Origin: Deinococcus peraridilitoris DSM 19664
GTDB taxonomy: Bacteria; Deinococcota; Deinococci; Deinococcales; Deinococcaceae
Direction: 5' to 3'
DNA length: 64,000 nucleotides
Assembly: GCF_000317835.1 (NCBI RefSeq)
Contig: NC_019793.1
Location: 2,432,001 to 2,496,000 of the forward strand
Below the pieces are notes generated by a model that worked only from the letters and a program-made list of their open reading frames with translations, was not told the DNA's origin and did not search any database. This document shows, one piece after another, positions 28,236 through 37,912 of this stretch (its first letter is position 1; every line of letters begins with the position of its first letter). Both the position numbers and the translations under genes were made by a program.

Positions 28236-29753
28236 TTACTCGAAACGGGCGGTCACCACCTGCGCTGCAGCGTCAGCGAGCGCGTCCAGGCTGGCCTCGC
28301 GTGCCAGCGTGATCGCCGAGAAGCCCGCCTCGCGCGCGGCTTTCTCGGTTTGCGGTCCCATCACCGCCACCCGGTACTTCGTACCGGCCACCTCTGCGAG
28401 CGCGCGCGCCGCACTGCCTGAAGCCAGGGTCACCACGTCCGCGCTGTGCAGGGCCCGCAGGGCCGCCTCGTCGGGCTCGCGTGGCTCGGTGCGGTAGAGT
28501 TCCACGCGCTCCACGTTCAGCCCCCGCGCGCTCAGTGCCTCTTCCAGGGCGTCCTCGGCCCGGTGGGACGCCAGGTGCAGCAGGCGTGAACCCGGGCGGG
28601 CGGGCAACTCACGTCCCAGGTGCGCCGCGCCGGGGGTCGCGGGCGTGAAGTCCGCACGGATGCCGCGTGCCTCCAGGGCCCGCGCGGTGGCCGGCCCCAC
28701 CGCGGCCACGCGGCCACGACCAAAAGCGCGGGCGTCCTGTCCCATTTCTTCCAGGTGCCAGAACAGTTCGTGGACGGCCTGCTGGGAGGTCAGCAACGTC
28801 CAATCAAACGAGTGAAGCTGCGACAGCGCGCGGTACAGCGTGCCCGGATCTCCCGTTTTCTCGTGGCGAATGAGCGGCAGTTCCACCACCTGCGCGCCAC
28901 GAAGGCGCAGCACATCGGCGAGGGCGCTGTTGCGCTCCTGCGTGCGGGTCACCACGACCGTCCTGCCGAACAGGGGAGAGGTGTCAAACCACTGCAGCGT
29001 GTCGCGCAGGCTGGCGACCTCGCCCACCACGGTCACGGCGGGCGCCTCCAGCCCGGCGCGCGCGACTTCCTCGGCAATGGTCGACAGCGTGCCGCGCGCG
29101 ACCCGCTGTCGGGAAGTGGTGCCCCACTGCACGGTGGCTGCGGGCGTAGCCGGCGAGCGACCGGTGTCGATCAGCTTCTGAGCGACGCTGTCCAGATTGC
29201 GCACGCCCATCAGCAGCACCAGCGTGTCCACGCCGGACAGGTTGCCGTAAAGGGCGTCTCCTTCCTTTTCCCGCCCGGTGATGACCGCAAACGAAGAAGC
29301 CAGCCCCCGGTGCGTCACCGGAATGCCCGCGTACGCGGGCGCGGCGATGGCACTCGTTACACCCGGAACGACCTCGAAAGGCACGCCCGCAGCCCGGCAC
29401 GCCTGCGCTTCCTCACCGCCCCGCCCGAAGACGAACACGTCGCCGCCCTTGAGGCGCGCGACGCGCTTGCCACCGTCCTGCTGGGCCTTGAGAACCATCA
29501 GCGCATTGATGTCCTCCTGCGACACATACTCGCTGTAGCCTTTCTTGCCGACATCGATGCGCTCGGCCCGCGGACAGAACTGCAGCAGTTCGCCTGCCGC
29601 GAGGTAATCGTAGAGGACCACATCCGCCGCTTCCAGGGCGGCCTTGCCGCGCAGCGTGAGCAGACCCGGGTCACCAGGACCCGCACCGATCAGGGAAACG
29701 AATGCCCGCGAGGGCCGGAATGTCGGGTCGTCGTCACGCGCTTGGGCCGTCAT
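28236..29753 (-). CDS. uroporphyrinogen-III C-methyltransferase / uroporphyrinogen-III synthase fusion
   Basis: 505 residues from ATG 29753, seven bases after TAGGCT. The N-terminal half (about 15-260) is the SAM-dependent methyltransferase (CobA/SUMT): '[18 protein letters not shown]', '[16 protein letters not shown]', '[20 protein letters not shown]'. The C-terminal half (about 265-505) is HemD, which closes hydroxymethylbilane to uroporphyrinogen III. '[18 protein letters not shown]' starts that domain and '[11 protein letters not shown]' is its conserved loop. One polypeptide thus makes uro'gen III and diverts it to precorrin-2 for sirohaem. hemC lies just upstream. Confidence 0.92.
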   Translation of the reverse strand: MTAQARDDDPTFRPSRAFVSLIGAGPGDPGLLTLRGKAALEAADVVLYDYLAAGELLQFCPRAERIDVGKKGYSEYVSQEDINALMVLKAQQDGGKRVARLKGGDVFVFGRGGEEAQACRAAGVPFEVVPGVTSAIAAPAYAGIPVTHRGLASSFAVITGREKEGDALYGNLSGVDTLVLLMGVRNLDSVAQKLIDTGRSPATPAATVQWGTTSRQRVARGTLSTIAEEVARAGLEAPAVTVVGEVASLRDTLQWFDTSPLFGRTVVVTRTQERNSALADVLRLRGAQVVELPLIRHEKTGDPGTLYRALSQLHSFDWTLLTSQQAVHELFWHLEEMGQDARAFGRGRVAAVGPATARALEARGIRADFTPATPGAAHLGRELPARPGSRLLHLASHRAEDALEEALSARGLNVERVELYRTEPREPDEAALRALHSADVVTLASGSAARALAEVAGTKYRVAVMGPQTEKAAREAGFSAITLAREASLDALADAAAQVVTARFE

Positions 29754-29790
29754 GGTTTTCAGCCTAGCGTCCTTGCGCCGGGACAAATGC

Positions 29791-29825
29791 GCTGAGAAGA
29801 TCGCCGATTCGGCGATCTTCTCAGC
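29791..29825 (-). terminator. 16-bp stem-loop between hemC and cobA-hemD
   Basis: A perfect stem (29791-29806 with 29810-29825, loop ATT) directly after the hemC stop, followed on the minus strand by GCATTTG. The T-run is weak, so it may only attenuate. The TAGGCT promoter of cobA-hemD lies beyond it, so the two genes need not be one operon. Confidence 0.6.
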
Positions 29826-29835
29826 CGTATTGCCT

Positions 29836-30816
29836 TCAGGACAGTTCGGCTTTGGCCGCGGCGATCAGGGGACCCGCGCCTTGCGCCAGCATGTCCTCGG
29901 CCAGCTGCGCGCCTAGGTCGGCACACTCCTCAGGATCGCCCTCGATGGTGGCCTTGATGACCGTGGTTCCGTCCAGGCTGCCAATCCAGCCTTCCAGCGT
30001 GAGCGTGCCCCCCTTGATGTTGGCCAGCGCGCCCACCGGGGCCATGCAGCCGGCACCCAGACCCGCCAGAAACTCACGCTCGGCGACTGTACGGTCGTCG
30101 GTCGCGCGGTCGTGAATGGCGTAGGCCAGTTCGATCGAGAGATCGTCGTCACTGCGCGTTTCGAGCGCCAGGGCGCCCTGACCGGGGGCCGGCAGCAGCA
30201 CGTCGGGCGCCACGAACTCGTCGATGCGGTTGCGGAAATCCAGCCGGATCAGCCCGGCAGCGGCCAGGATGATCGCGTCGTACTCGTCACCGGCCAGGGC
30301 GGCGATCCGGGAATCGACGTTGCCGCGCAGGTCCTTGACTTCCAGATCCGGTCGGAAAGCCCGCAAAAAGGCCTTGCGGCGAATGCTCGACGTACCGATG
30401 CGCGCCCCGGGAGGCAGGGCGCCGAGGCTCTTGAGTCCTTCTTTTCCAATCAATACGTCGCGGGCGTCCACGCGCTTGGGGACCGACGAGACTTCCAGGC
30501 CTTCGGGCTGCTCGGTCGGCAGGTCCTTGAGGCTGTGCACGGCGATGTCAATACGGCTGGCCAGCAGGGCCTGCTCGATTTCTCCGACCCAAAATCCCTT
30601 GTCACCTTTCACGGCCTGTGAAAGTGAACGGCGGTCCTTGTCGCCGTGGGTCTGGATGGTCTGAATGCGAAATTCGGTTTCGGGCCACTCCTCTTTCAGC
30701 CGTGCCACCACCCAGCGGGTCTGGGCGAGGGCGAGCGCGCTGCCGCGGGTGCCAATGGTGATCGCACGTTTGCGGGAGCTGCTCGTCGGGCCTGCGTCGC
30801 TGCCAAAGCCGGTCAT
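29836..30816 (-). CDS. hemC: porphobilinogen deaminase (hydroxymethylbilane synthase)
   Basis: 326 residues. It polymerises four porphobilinogens to hydroxymethylbilane. '[16 protein letters not shown]' (about 21-36) opens domain 1, catalytic Asp98 is in '[12 protein letters not shown]', and '[14 protein letters not shown]' binds substrate carboxylates. Cys257 in '[12 protein letters not shown]' carries the dipyrromethane cofactor. An N-terminal extension of about 15 residues is not conserved. There is no ribosome site; instead ATG 30816 overlaps the stop of a 26-residue leader ORF (ATGA), suggesting coupled translation. Confidence 0.92.
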   Translation of the reverse strand: MTGFGSDAGPTSSSRKRAITIGTRGSALALAQTRWVVARLKEEWPETEFRIQTIQTHGDKDRRSLSQAVKGDKGFWVGEIEQALLASRIDIAVHSLKDLPTEQPEGLEVSSVPKRVDARDVLIGKEGLKSLGALPPGARIGTSSIRRKAFLRAFRPDLEVKDLRGNVDSRIAALAGDEYDAIILAAAGLIRLDFRNRIDEFVAPDVLLPAPGQGALALETRSDDDLSIELAYAIHDRATDDRTVAEREFLAGLGAGCMAPVGALANIKGGTLTLEGWIGSLDGTTVIKATIEGDPEECADLGAQLAEDMLAQGAGPLIAAAKAELS

Positions 30817-30893
30817 GGCGTCACGCTCGCGGGCGTGGGACGCAGATTCGATTCCGGCTGGAGAAAGCCGCGCGGTTCGGCAATGGGGCGCAT
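30813..30893 (-). CDS. 26-residue leader ORF overlapping hemC
   Basis: ATG 30893 follows a consensus TATAAT (30903-30908) by nine bases, so the message starts at or next to this codon. The ORF encodes '[20 protein letters not shown]' plus six residues and stops with TGA inside the hemC ATG (ATGA). hemC itself lacks a Shine-Dalgarno, so ribosomes that load on the leaderless ORF probably reinitiate on hemC. No Cys/His or codon run that would suggest attenuation is evident. Confidence 0.55.
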   Translation of the reverse strand: MRPIAEPRGFLQPESNLRPTPASVTP

Positions 30894-30902
30894 AACTCGG
30901 AC

Positions 30903-30908
30903 ATTATA
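30903..30908 (-). promoter_or_regulatory. consensus -10 box of the hemC leader
   Basis: TATAAT on the minus strand, nine bases before the leader ORF start. No good -35 match is seen 17 bases upstream. Confidence 0.6.
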
Positions 30909-31036
30909 GGGAGTTCTTCCCAAAAAAGCGGCCAAGTGCCCAACTGGCTCCTGGGGCCACCGACCTGGCGACCACTGCGCCGCCCGCATATTGGTGTGGG
31001 CTACAATCTCACGGCTGGGCTTGCCGTCGGGACATT

Positions 31037-32239
31037 TTGCCGCTCTATGCTGGCCAGACTTCTTCCGTGGAAGCCCGCCGAGCCGATTTCTCGCCTGATC
31101 CCGGTCATCAGGGCGTACCTTCGGGCGAGTCTCTGATCCGAGAAGCGCGACGATTCCTCCGCGTGGTCTATGCGGAGCAGGGCTGGAGCGGCTGGGCGGC
31201 GCGCTGGAGCGAGGTGCGAGCCGAGATTCAGCGCACCGCATGCTGGACGCCCACCAGCGCAGAGCTGACTTACGGGGCCAAGCTGGCCTGGCGCAACAGC
31301 GCCCGCTGTGTGGGCCGTTCGTACTGGCCGTCGCTGGTAGTGCGCGATCTGCGCACCGTGACCCGGCCCGACGAGGTCTTTGCACATCTGGTGACTCATC
31401 TGCACGACGCCTGGAACGGTGGCCAGATTCGGGCGCTCATGAGCGTCTTCGGGCCGGGAGTGCGCGTCGTCAACGACCAGCTCATCCGCTACGCCGGGTA
31501 CTGTCAGGCCGATGGAACAGTGCTGGGCGACCCGAAAAATGCCGAGCTGACCCGGTATCTGCAGCACCTGGGCTGGTCGGGCGGACCTGGCACGCCGTTC
31601 GACGTGTTGCCCATCGCCATCGAGTCCCACGGCAGCGTAAAGTTCTACGAGCTGCCCGCAGACGCGGTACGGGAGGTGCCCCTTTCGCACCCGGACTTTG
31701 CCTGGTTTACGGAGTTGGGCCTGAAGTGGCATGCCTTGCCGGTGATCAGCGACCTGCGCCTGGAAATGGGCGGGCTCCGTTTTGCCTGCGCGCCCTTCAG
31801 CGGCTGGTACCTGCAGACCGAAATTGCGGCGCGCAATCTGGCCGACGCGGACCGTTACCATCAATTGCCCGCCGTCGCGCGGGGGATGGGCCTCGATACT
31901 CGTCGGGCACGCACGCTCTGGCAGGACCGCGCGCTGGTGGAGCTCAACGTCGCGGTGTTGCACTCCTTTGATGCGGCTGGGGTCAAGATCAGCGATCACC
32001 ACACGGTCACGCGTCACTTCGTGCGCTTCGAGGAGCGCGAGCGCCAGGCAGGCCGTCGGGTGGCAGGCCGCTGGAGCTGGCTCGTCCCGCCACTTTCGCC
32101 TGCCACCACGCCGGTGTATCACCGACGCTACGAAGACCGCCACGACAACCCGAACTTTTATCCGCAAACCCGTCTGTGGGCGCCTTCACGGCGCCAGGCG
32201 CCTGCCCGGTGTCCCTTTCATGTTCCCCGAGACCCCTGA
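31037..32239 (+). CDS. nos: bacterial nitric oxide synthase oxygenase
   Basis: 400 residues if started at TTG 31037. GTG 31068 would give a shorter, family-like N-terminus; neither has a clear ribosome site. TACAAT (31002-31007) is the likely -10. The haem thiolate is Cys91 in 'AWRNSARCVGR', and 'GLKWHALPVISDLRLEMGG' includes the substrate-binding Glu. 'GWYLQTEIAARNL' and 'HTVTRHFVRFEE' complete the oxygenase fold. There is no flavin reductase domain, as usual in bacteria. It oxidises arginine to NO and citrulline using general reductases. It diverges from hemC, which supplies its cofactor pathway. Confidence 0.92.
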   Translation: MPLYAGQTSSVEARRADFSPDPGHQGVPSGESLIREARRFLRVVYAEQGWSGWAARWSEVRAEIQRTACWTPTSAELTYGAKLAWRNSARCVGRSYWPSLVVRDLRTVTRPDEVFAHLVTHLHDAWNGGQIRALMSVFGPGVRVVNDQLIRYAGYCQADGTVLGDPKNAELTRYLQHLGWSGGPGTPFDVLPIAIESHGSVKFYELPADAVREVPLSHPDFAWFTELGLKWHALPVISDLRLEMGGLRFACAPFSGWYLQTEIAARNLADADRYHQLPAVARGMGLDTRRARTLWQDRALVELNVAVLHSFDAAGVKISDHHTVTRHFVRFEERERQAGRRVAGRWSWLVPPLSPATTPVYHRRYEDRHDNPNFYPQTRLWAPSRRQAPARCPFHVPRDP

Positions 32240-32348
32240 GTGTCAGCCAGTGCATGAGCACTTTGTGTGCCGATGGGGGTGAATTTCATTCAAACTTGGC
32301 TTGTGTTTGCTTCAGGGCAAGCCGCGCGAAGCGAATTACACTGAACCC

Positions 32349-32735
32349 ATGCCGCCTTTTGCCGCCGGTCAGGTCTGGCAGTACCGCGCGCGTCCTCAGG
32401 ACGACGGTTCACGCCTGGTGGTCCTGAAAGTCGAGCATGACGCCAACCTGGGCACCATCGTGCACGTGGCGGTGCTGGGCCTGCGGTTGCAGAACCCGCG
32501 TTCCCAGAGTGGAGTGTCCGACACCATCGGACACCTGCCCTTCAATGAGGAGGCCGTACGTGGCAGCGTGCTGCATCTGGACGGGTTTCTCACCGAGGTG
32601 CTCGATCTGGAAGGCTACCGGACGTGGCGGGAAGCGTTTGAGCGCAACGAGGCCGGAATCTTTTCGATCAGCGTCCGCGAAGCCGTGATCGGTATGGAAG
32701 CCGCGCTCAACGATCAGCTCCACTCCATGTCGTGA
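32349..32735 (+). CDS. conserved-looking hypothetical protein, 128 residues
   Basis: ATG 32349 follows TACACT (32337-32342) by six bases, a strong leaderless signature. A soluble mixed alpha/beta protein: 'FAAGQVWQYRARPQDDGSRL' opens a small barrel-like beta region (about 5-60), and 'WREAFERNEAGIFSISVREAVIGMEAAL' is helical. There is no signal peptide, metal motif or family I can name. It follows nos on the same strand with its own promoter, so co-function is not implied. Confidence 0.65.
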   Translation: MPPFAAGQVWQYRARPQDDGSRLVVLKVEHDANLGTIVHVAVLGLRLQNPRSQSGVSDTIGHLPFNEEAVRGSVLHLDGFLTEVLDLEGYRTWREAFERNEAGIFSISVREAVIGMEAALNDQLHSMS

Positions 32736-32831
32736 TGCCGCGGGTGCAGGGCCAGCACCTTCTTGTGTGAGTGTCCGGCGGCCACAGGCGGGTCTGGTGG
32801 CCGCCGTCGTCAAGTCCTGTACCGTGAGGTC

Positions 32832-32894
32832 ATGAGTTCTGTTCGGGCGGCCACGCCAGCCTCTCGTGTTCCCGCCGGCAAGCGAATCGTATGA
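32832..32894 (+). CDS. 20-residue leaderless mini-ORF overlapping the MFS gene
   Basis: ATG 32832 lies six bases after TACCGT (32820-32825). It encodes 'MSSVRAATPASRVPAGKRIV' and ends in TGA that overlaps the MFS start (ATGA at 32891-32894). The MFS gene has no ribosome site of its own. The layout is the same as at hemC, so coupled translation is the likely purpose. It could also be a displaced N-terminus of the transporter. Confidence 0.5.
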   Translation: MSSVRAATPASRVPAGKRIV

Positions 32895-34108
32895 GCGGGC
32901 GCTCCGGAATGCAGCTGTCCCCCGGCAGGTCTTCACCACTCCTTTCGGCATTTGGTCTGGCGCTGGGTGTGGTCGTGGCCCTGGGCTTCGCCCGCTTTGC
33001 CTATGCGCTGTTCGTGCCGGCCATGCGCGCTGATCTGGGCTGGTCCTACACCACGGCCGGCAGCCTGAACACCGCGAACGCCGCCGGCTACCTGCTGGGG
33101 GCCATTCTTTCGGCCGGGCTGCTTGCCCGGGTACCGGCGAGAGCGGTTTTTCTGGGGGGCATGCTGATGACGGCCGTCGCGCTGCTGTGCACCGCGCCGA
33201 GCACGTCGCTCGTGTGGCTCTTGTGTATTCGCGCCCTGGCCGGGCTGGGGGGCGCGCTGACGTTCACGGCAGGGGGTGTGCTGGCCGCGCGGGTGGCGTC
33301 AAGGGCGCCGTCGTCGTCGAGTGGCACGGTCCTGAGCGTCTATTACGCCGGAGGTGGCCTGGGCATTCTGACTTCGGGCCTGGTGCTTCCCGGATTTCTG
33401 GCAAGGTACGGTCCAGGTGCCTGGCCCGCCGGGTGGCTCGGTCTGGGCATTCTCGGATTGCTGGCACTGCTGGTGGCAGCCTGGGCCGTGCCCCCTTCGG
33501 ACAAGACCGGCCCACCCGCGGTCACCGGACCGCGGGTGGTGAGGTGGCGCTCCCTGTTGCCGGCCTTCATGGCGTACGCACTCTTTGCCTGCGGATACAT
33601 CGCATACATGACCTTTGCAGTCGCCCTGCTGCGCACGCGTGAAGCCACGGACACCCAGGTTACCCTGTTCTGGATGACCCTGGGCGCTTCCAGCATGGTG
33701 GCACCGCTGGTGTGGGGCCGCATGCTGCAGCGTGTTCAGGGTGGAGGGGCGCTGGCGATGCTGATGTTCACCCTGTCGCTGGGTGCGGCCCTGCCGGTGG
33801 TCTGGAGCTCCACCTTGGCTTCGCTGTTCTCGGCGGTGCTGTTCGGCGGTACGTTTTTATCGGTGGTCGCGGCCACCACCGCCCTGGTCCGTCACCACCT
33901 GCCACCGCACGACTGGAGTGCGGGCATCGCGGCCTTCACCGTGGTCTTCGCGGTTTTTCAGATGGTGGGTCCGGTGCTGGCTGGCTGGGCAGCCGATTTG
34001 TCCGGGGGGCTGTCGGTGGGCCTGGGAAGCTCGGCAGCGCTGCTGCTGCTGGGAGCCGTGATTGCCCTGGGGCAACAGGCGCCCGCGCCGAGCGGTTCAC
34101 CGCACTGA
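32891..34108 (+). CDS. MFS transporter, YbfB/YjiJ type
   Basis: 405 residues with 12 predicted membrane helices. 'GLALGVVVALGFARFAYALFVPAM' region (about 22-45) and 'AGSLNTANAAGYLLGA' are typical of the YbfB/YjiJ subgroup. The central loop 'PPSDKTGPPAVTGPRVVRWR' separates the two six-helix halves. Substrates of this subgroup are not established. Translation appears coupled to a 20-residue leader ORF by an ATGA overlap. The next gene is convergent, and no clear terminator is visible in the 53-base gap. Confidence 0.85.
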   Translation: MSGRSGMQLSPGRSSPLLSAFGLALGVVVALGFARFAYALFVPAMRADLGWSYTTAGSLNTANAAGYLLGAILSAGLLARVPARAVFLGGMLMTAVALLCTAPSTSLVWLLCIRALAGLGGALTFTAGGVLAARVASRAPSSSSGTVLSVYYAGGGLGILTSGLVLPGFLARYGPGAWPAGWLGLGILGLLALLVAAWAVPPSDKTGPPAVTGPRVVRWRSLLPAFMAYALFACGYIAYMTFAVALLRTREATDTQVTLFWMTLGASSMVAPLVWGRMLQRVQGGGALAMLMFTLSLGAALPVVWSSTLASLFSAVLFGGTFLSVVAATTALVRHHLPPHDWSAGIAAFTVVFAVFQMVGPVLAGWAADLSGGLSVGLGSSAALLLLGAVIALGQQAPAPSGSPH

Positions 34109-34161
34109 TTCCAAATCCGAGTGGCGCGTGTCAGCCTGTGTGCTTTCTCGTCGCCGTGCGT

Positions 34162-34737
34162 TCAGGACGTGCTGAGCGGAGACCAGACTTTTCCGGGCGT
34201 AGCGATGAGTTCCACCCGCGAGTCGGCCACGCAAGGCAGTTCCTCGCGCAGCATCAGCGGATGGGCCAGCGTGAACTCGGGCAGACCGAGCTTCAGCCCG
34301 GCAGCACCCCACCCGAACCCCTTGGAAAGACGCGCCCCGGTCTGATCGACGGCCACACAGGCCAGCACCACGCCCTGCGCGTCTTCGGGGTGCAGTCTGG
34401 GTTCGCCGAGTTTGGACATGTGCTTGAGCTCGGCGCCCTTCGGTTGGTGTTCCAAGCGCACATACCAGCCTTCGCGCCGCTGATCGGGTACGTACAGCAC
34501 CTTGCCCTGCTGCAGCGCCAGTTTGCGCAAGGTATACAGGACCCGCTCGGGACCGACGATCAGTGTCCGCAGTGCTCCCAGCGTCGGATGACCCAGCAGC
34601 GCACGCGTCGCGTCAGTCGCGCCGGTGAAGTTCGGATGGTGTCCGTGAGGCGGCAGAGGATAGCCGACGGCCCGCGCCCGCATCAGCGTGCCCCAGATTT
34701 CGTCGCGCAGTTGCCCTGGCTTGATGAGCTCGGCCAT
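34162..34737 (-). CDS. 5-formyltetrahydrofolate cyclo-ligase-like protein
   Basis: 191 residues from ATG 34737; the frame runs on upstream but that part antisenses the next gene. The order 'LRDEIWGTLMRARAVGYP', 'HHPNFTGATDATRALL', 'LALQQGKVLYVPDQR' and 'GFGWGAAGLKLGL' follows the 5-FCL/MTHFS fold. However, the Gly-Tyr-Tyr-Asp-Arg substrate motif of true ligases is absent, as in the MTHFSD-like subgroup. It may bind folate or nucleotide without the classical reaction. The hexapeptide acyltransferase gene lies 43 bases upstream on the same strand. Confidence 0.7.
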   Translation of the reverse strand: MAELIKPGQLRDEIWGTLMRARAVGYPLPPHGHHPNFTGATDATRALLGHPTLGALRTLIVGPERVLYTLRKLALQQGKVLYVPDQRREGWYVRLEHQPKGAELKHMSKLGEPRLHPEDAQGVVLACVAVDQTGARLSKGFGWGAAGLKLGLPEFTLAHPLMLREELPCVADSRVELIATPGKVWSPLSTS

Positions 34738-34780
34738 GATGACGGGAATTTTAGTGCGAAGCGAAGCGTGTACCTGCGTT

Positions 34781-35719
34781 TCAGCTCTTGGGAGCGTAGT
34801 CTTCCAGACCGCGCTCGGGAGTCTGATCGCGCTGATGGTCTGCCGCTGCCTGCGGTTCGCTGGTGCGGGTCTGGGCCGGGGTGGGCCCTGGGAAATCCAG
34901 GTTGGCCTTGCGGCCTTCGTCGGGCGCGTCGCGGCGGCTGTCGACCTGGTAGCCCTCAAAAGGCGCGCGGTCCTTGAAGCGCGAGACGCGTGCGGGTACA
35001 CCCATGGCGATGGCATGCGGCGGAATCGGGCCGCGTACCAAAGCGCCCGTCGCCACCATCGCGTCGTCGCTGATGACGCTGCCGGCCAGCACGGTGGCGT
35101 GATACGTGACGCGCGCCCGGCGACCCAGTACGGTCGTGCGCAAGGTCACGTCGGGCATGTCAAGGACGCTGTGGCTGTGGCTGTACACGTTGGCGTAGTC
35201 GCTGATCGACACACCGTCGTGCAGCACGATGCCCCCGATGTCGTCGAGCAGGACATGGCGGTGCACCACCACGTCGTCGCCGACGTCCATGTTGTAGCCG
35301 ACGCTGAACTCGACATGCTGCCAGCACTTGAAGTTGCGTCCGACGCGCCGAAAGACATGGCGGGCCAGCACTTCCCGAAAAGCAATGCCGAACGTCGCGC
35401 TCTGTCCGCCGGGTGACAGATCGAAGTTCTTCCACAGCCACAGCAGCGGTTTCACGCGCGCGAACTTTTCGGGGTCGGTGGCCTCGTAGTACTCGGCTTC
35501 CAGGGTGACGTTGCGCGGGTCGCAGTTGAGTGCCGCAATGGGTGCGTCGGCGTGCAGCGCCTCGTAGCTCCGGCCGTACAGGAACTGGGCCAGCAGATCG
35601 CGCACGAGCACGTTGCGGTCGGTGGTGGGATCACGAAGCTGCGCGTCGAGGTCACGGAGCAAAGAGGAGAACTCACTCTGGGCATGATGGGGAATCGAGA
35701 GGGCGCGCAACCACGGCAT
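34781..35719 (-). CDS. hexapeptide-repeat (left-handed beta-helix) acyltransferase
   Basis: 312 residues. Residues about 1-120 are helical, unlike ordinary maltose-acetyltransferase caps. Hexapeptide coils follow (about 128-240): 'VEFSVGYNMDVGDDVVVHRH', 'GGIVLHDGVSISDYANVYSHSHS', 'ARVTYHATVLAGSVISDDAMVATGALV'. The catalytic His is probably in 'YSHSHS'. The last about 60 residues are charged and likely disordered. Such enzymes transfer acetyl or other acyl groups from CoA to sugars or small molecules; the acceptor is unknown. ATG 35719 follows TAAGAT (35726-35731) by six bases. Confidence 0.82.
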   Translation of the reverse strand: MPWLRALSIPHHAQSEFSSLLRDLDAQLRDPTTDRNVLVRDLLAQFLYGRSYEALHADAPIAALNCDPRNVTLEAEYYEATDPEKFARVKPLLWLWKNFDLSPGGQSATFGIAFREVLARHVFRRVGRNFKCWQHVEFSVGYNMDVGDDVVVHRHVLLDDIGGIVLHDGVSISDYANVYSHSHSVLDMPDVTLRTTVLGRRARVTYHATVLAGSVISDDAMVATGALVRGPIPPHAIAMGVPARVSRFKDRAPFEGYQVDSRRDAPDEGRKANLDFPGPTPAQTRTSEPQAAADHQRDQTPERGLEDYAPKS

Positions 35720-36032
35720 GCGGGCATCTTAACAACGTCTTAAAAACGCGGAGCGGTGCGTGTCTCAATTGAAGTCTCAATTGAAACTGCGGAGCAGATC
35801 GGCACCGTTCCGCGGGTCATGTGAATCCATGCCCTTTTTGGTGTTCTGGACGGTGGCCCGTGTAGGCTTTTGCAGGCAGGGCAGGATTCCAGGCTGGGCT
35901 GTGCCCGATCAACCCTAGACAGCTGGCCGTTCTCGGGGTGTCCATGCGGGTGCGGAAGATTGAGCCAAACGAAGCTGCCAGGCAAGACAGCAGGCGCCGG
36001 ACGTGAATCCCGGCGCCTGGTCCACGGAACGC
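35720..36032. other. intergenic region with tandem repeat and terminator hairpin
   Basis: About 310 bases without a gene. It contains the acyltransferase -10 box, a perfect 12-bp tandem repeat GTCTCAATTGAA (35762-35773 and 35774-35785), each with a TCAATTGA palindrome, and a hairpin at 35991-36019. Confidence 0.45.
35991..36019 (-). terminator. hairpin after the membrane-protein gene
   Basis: A perfect 10-bp stem CAGGCGCCGG/CCGGCGCCTG (35991-36000 with 36010-36019), 14 bases after the stop of the minus-strand gene. No strong T-run, so termination efficiency is uncertain. Confidence 0.5.
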
Positions 36033-36905
36033 TCAGGCAGATTTTTCAAGAGCGCGCCGCTTGGCGTGCGCGCGGGGTGTGACGGCGGCCAGGAAGGTCT
36101 TTGACGCCTGCAGCAGCACCACCATCGCCACCAGGCTGAGAAAGTTGGCCAGCAGCTGCAGGCGGTAAGGCATGCCGTCGGTGTTTTCCGGAGCGGGGAG
36201 CAGTGGGGTGATCAGGACCATGGCGATCATCAGGCCCAGCAGCACCTGGAAGAAGGTGAACCAGCGACCGAGCGAACTGGCCAGTTCGGGCAGCCGGGTT
36301 TCACTGACTTCGCGTTCCAGTGCCGCGTCGGCCACCCCGGTCATCCAGCGGCGCACCCAGCCCAGCACCACGAAATTGATCACGAAAGAAGGCAGGCCGA
36401 CGCCGACCAGGGCCAGTACCGCACTCGTCTGCGCCAGCGAGCGCAGCTGGTCGGGCGTCAGGCCGGTGTTCGACACCTCGGGCGTGGCCAGGAGTGCCGG
36501 GTCGATCTGCCCGAGCGACAGGTACAGCCCGGCCCCCAGCAGGACCAGCAGCGGCAGGGGAGCCCACTGTCCGAACAGAATCCAGCCTCGCAACGTTTTC
36601 GTCTCGCGGGCAAGGCGCTTTTTATCGGGCGTGCCTTCGCCCGTGGCCCAGCGCTGGACGTCTGTCATCCAGCCCTTGGTCCACTGAATCACCAGAAAAT
36701 AGATCAGGGCCATGAGCAACTGGAGCCCGGCAACGGCAAGATCGAGCGAGCGCGGCAGGCCGGGCGCGAGGGTGGAACTTTGTCCTGTCAGGGCCGTCAG
36801 CAGGAACAGCAGGGCCGAGGCCACGCTGACCCATTGCAAAACAGTGAGCCAGGTGACGATGGTGTGGCCTGCGGTCGAGACTGGCGTTTCATTGGTTCGG
36901 TTCAT
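36033..36905 (-). CDS. hypothetical membrane protein, about six helices
   Basis: 290 residues. Hydrophobic segments near 18-40, 55-75, 112-135, 168-195, 222-245 and 255-275 alternate with basic loops such as 'GTPDKKRLARETKTLRG'. The two halves look similar: 'VIQWTKGWMTDVQRWA' and 'VLGWVRRWMTGVADAA' may reflect an internal duplication. ATG 36905 has an AGGAAG ribosome site. No family recognised and no operon partner. Function unknown. Confidence 0.65.
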   Translation of the reverse strand: MNRTNETPVSTAGHTIVTWLTVLQWVSVASALLFLLTALTGQSSTLAPGLPRSLDLAVAGLQLLMALIYFLVIQWTKGWMTDVQRWATGEGTPDKKRLARETKTLRGWILFGQWAPLPLLVLLGAGLYLSLGQIDPALLATPEVSNTGLTPDQLRSLAQTSAVLALVGVGLPSFVINFVVLGWVRRWMTGVADAALEREVSETRLPELASSLGRWFTFFQVLLGLMIAMVLITPLLPAPENTDGMPYRLQLLANFLSLVAMVVLLQASKTFLAAVTPRAHAKRRALEKSA

Positions 36906-37012
36906 CAGCGACTTCCTCGCTGTATTGTGTCATGCCTTACGCCCCACCCGCTGCGGATCGGTAAGTAGGGCGCAGGGTCACTTGAACCAGGCGTCAGCCA
37001 GACCAATGTTCT

Positions 37013-37889
<877 letters not shown>

Positions 37890-37912
<23 letters not shown>

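Noticed and set aside
31021..31098. leader ORF before nos like those at hemC and the MFS gene
   Set aside because: A short frame from TTG 31021 exists, but its stop does not overlap or closely precede a plausible nos start.
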